A program made the position numbers and the translations under genes. This document shows positions 63,265 to 64,000 of a stretch of DNA of 64,000 nt, one piece after another (position 1 is the stretch's first letter; each line of letters begins with the position of its first letter). Below the pieces are notes generated by a model. That model was given only the letters and a program-made list of their open reading frames with translations, did not search any database and was not told where the DNA came from. The DNA is from G963702155 sp963702155 (GTDB lineage: Bacteria; Pseudomonadota; Alphaproteobacteria; Micavibrionales; Micavibrionaceae), in the NCBI GenBank assembly GCA_963702155.1, contig OY969717.1, positions 2,232,001 through 2,296,000 of the forward strand, in the 5' to 3' direction.

Positions 63265-63496
63265 ATTGAGCGCGGCAAACAGTGATCCACCTGTAAAGGG
63301 TTGTCACGGCTTCCCGTATGGCCGCAGACGATACACCGCCGACCGTACAGTTTAAAGGCTCGTTCTCGGAGCGGTTTCCACCACGGTAAAAGATGAAGGG
63401 GTACGGATTTCATGCCCTACTCTATCCGATTTCTACAAATGGTTTACACCTGAAAAATTGAACTATCCCGCGAAATTACCCCCCGAGTTCGTATAA
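63250..63496 (+). pseudogene. Unidentified frameshifted gene remnant
   Basis: Three frames together give a protein-like sequence: GKLSAANSDPPVKG, then TASRMAADDTPPTVQFKGSF, then AVSTTVKDEGVRIS and FYKWFTPEKLNYPAKLPPEF ending at TAA 63494-63496. I cannot name the family. Two frameshifts and no start indicate a relic. The bases from 63497 to 63572 hold nothing that I can identify. Confidence 0.4.
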
Positions 63497-63572
63497 GTAG
63501 CGTTATGTTAATAGTATTATTTCTAGTCAAGGGGTTAACTTTATTCTTGTATATAAAACGAATCCTGCCATG

Positions 63573-63635
63573 TTGGAATTGGTGTTGCTAGTACCAGAAG
63601 AGCAATACCTCCAATCTCAATGAAAGGAGGTATGC
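63573..63635 (+). promoter_or_regulatory. Two-state mRNA leader for a 21-residue peptide
   Basis: Fold A: TTGGA (63573-63577) and GGTGTTGCT (63581-63589) pair with AGCAATACC (63601-63609) and TCCAA (63610-63614), with one G-U pair and a three-base bulge. Fold B: ATACCTCC (63605-63612) pairs perfectly with GGAGGTAT (63626-63633), hiding the ribosome site. The two folds use the same CCTCC segment, so they exclude each other: A leaves translation on, B turns it off. Confidence 0.6.
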
Positions 63636-63636
63636 T

Positions 63637-63702
63637 ATGAAATTATTAGCGTTAATAGCTATAATTTTGGCACTGCTCGCAGTGCATAAAGTTCTAGCTT
63701 AA
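63637..63702 (+). CDS. 21-residue hydrophobic peptide, candidate type I toxin
   Basis: ATG 63637 lies six bases after a perfect GGAGG. The peptide is almost wholly Leu/Ile/Ala (MKLLALIAIILALL), with a short VHKVLA end. It fits one membrane helix and resembles Ibs-type toxins in size and composition. A hairpin (63714-63731) and a strong terminator (63739-63772) close the transcript. No antisense RNA has been identified, so toxin function is only proposed. Confidence 0.55.
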   Translation: MKLLALIAIILALLAVHKVLA

Positions 63703-63738
63703 TACTAAGGGAAAGGGCGTTACCGCGCCCTACCCTTG

Positions 63739-63772
63739 CACGGGGAGCACTGGTACTGCTTCCCGTGTTTTT
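63739..63772 (+). terminator. Strong rho-independent terminator after the microprotein
   Basis: CACGGGGAGCA (63739-63749) pairs with TGCTTCCCGTG (63757-63767), one G-U pair, seven-base loop, then TTTTT. A smaller hairpin AGGGCG/CGCCCT (63714-63731) precedes it. Confidence 0.85.
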
Positions 63773-63800
63773 ATTATATATCGTAATTTTGCTTCATGTC

Positions 63801-63980
63801 CAGAACTTTACGCCCGCTTTTGCGGACATCGCAAATTTTTTAAAAAGCGCTATATTTAAATTGTGGAACAAGGTTTTAAAAGATGATTTTAGTTTAAGCT
63901 CAGAACTTTTTATGCCCGCTTTTGCGGACTCGCAAAATCTTTTTGAAAATGTTATATTTGAATTATGGAACAAGAACTAA
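63801..63980 (+). repeat. Imperfect 102-base tandem duplication, coding-like
   Basis: Two units align codon for codon without indels: FTPAFADIANFLKSAIFKLWNK and LFMPAFADSQNLFENVIFEL-WNKN. Each holds CCCGCTTTTGCGG, a small hairpin. The frame is open from about 63765 to TAA 63978-63980, but the only early start (GTG 63765) lies inside a terminator. It may be a gene fragment. Confidence 0.45.
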
Positions 63981-64000
63981 AAACAGCAATCAAACGACTA
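63965..64000 (+). CDS. Possible start of a gene cut by the right edge
   Basis: ATG 63965 opens a frame (MEQELKTAIKRL) that runs off the window. It has no clear ribosome site and overlaps the end of the duplicated frame. Too short to identify. Confidence 0.2.
   Translation, partial: MEQELKTAIKRL

Larger units (their letters stand above)
56551..64000 (+). mobile_element. Integrated element (genomic island) at tRNA-Glu, right end outside window
   Basis: A tRNA-Glu 3' end is followed at once by a P4-type tyrosine integrase, an AlpA-like regulator, a recombinase relic and pieces of a type I restriction locus and conjugation genes. All genes run in the same direction. I found no second copy of the tRNA 3' end (CCCGTACGGGACGCCA) in the window, so the far attachment site must lie beyond base 64000. 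Several relics show that the element has been rearranged and is partly decayed. Confidence 0.75.

Noticed and set aside
56551..64000. Search for the second attachment site (copy of the tRNA-Glu 3' end)
   Set aside because: No match found; the element must extend past the window.
1..64000. CRISPR arrays, rRNA genes, complete insertion sequences
   Set aside because: No regularly spaced repeats, rRNA-like stretches or transposase with terminal repeats were seen.

Overview
The window looks like a chromosomal segment of a free-living, AT-rich, motile Gram-negative alphaproteobacterium. The evidence is an autotransporter, lipoproteins, DUF3551/DUF4174-type proteins, a Wza/Wzz-type exopolysaccharide locus, a CheZ-like/CheY/CheA/CheW/CheB cluster, a flagellin and ECF sigma factors. 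The genus cannot be fixed from sequence alone. No CRISPR array, rRNA or intact insertion sequence was seen.

Layout. 1-7.3 kb: surface proteins, namely a large usher-like AMIN-domain protein cut by the left edge, an NHL-propeller autotransporter and an AMIN-domain lipoprotein. 7.4-8.8 kb: a His-rich small protein behind a Zur-like palindrome, and two divergent HTH regulators. 8.8-13.0 kb: typA, a DUF6194 gene and uup on the minus strand. typA and uup are broken by many single-base indels although their protein sequence stays conserved, which points to a poor-quality patch of sequence rather than to real gene loss. 13.2-16.6 kb: small envelope or hypothetical genes, a renalase-like oxidoreductase and a PRC-barrel protein. 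16.7-34.1 kb: exopolysaccharide supply and assembly. GDP-mannose comes from manC/manB plus a separate cupin PMI, and UDP-glucose from galU. There is a Wza-like exporter, a Wzz/GumC-like protein, a degenerate BY-kinase-like partner, GumK-, GumH- and GumM-like glycosyltransferases, an acyltransferase, a priming transferase, UppP, a GT2 enzyme and a Wzx flippase. The set resembles the xanthan/acetan pathway, but no Wzy polymerase is visible.

34.1-56.2 kb: signalling and motility. It holds an ECF sigma factor overlapping a membrane-anchored VWA protein, a DUF350 protein, a flagellin with an inserted carbohydrate-binding-like domain, a Ca/Na antiporter, a CHASE3 hybrid kinase, a second ECF sigma factor, an OmpR-type regulator, the chemotaxis cluster (with a CheA-REC hybrid but no CheR or receptor), a lone REC, a lone Hpt and a 1377-residue MASE1/CHASE hybrid kinase.

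56.5-64.0 kb: an integrated element next to tRNA-Glu, open at the right edge. An intact P4-type integrase, an AlpA-like regulator and an intact Fic protein sit among relics: a truncated recombinase fused to half an hsdS, an hsdR interrupted by a piece of a conjugative coupling protein, and other remnants. Three reading frames here start just after hairpins that bury their Shine-Dalgarno sequence. The last is a 21-residue hydrophobic peptide behind a leader that can adopt two mutually exclusive folds, which makes it a candidate type I toxin or leader-controlled microprotein.
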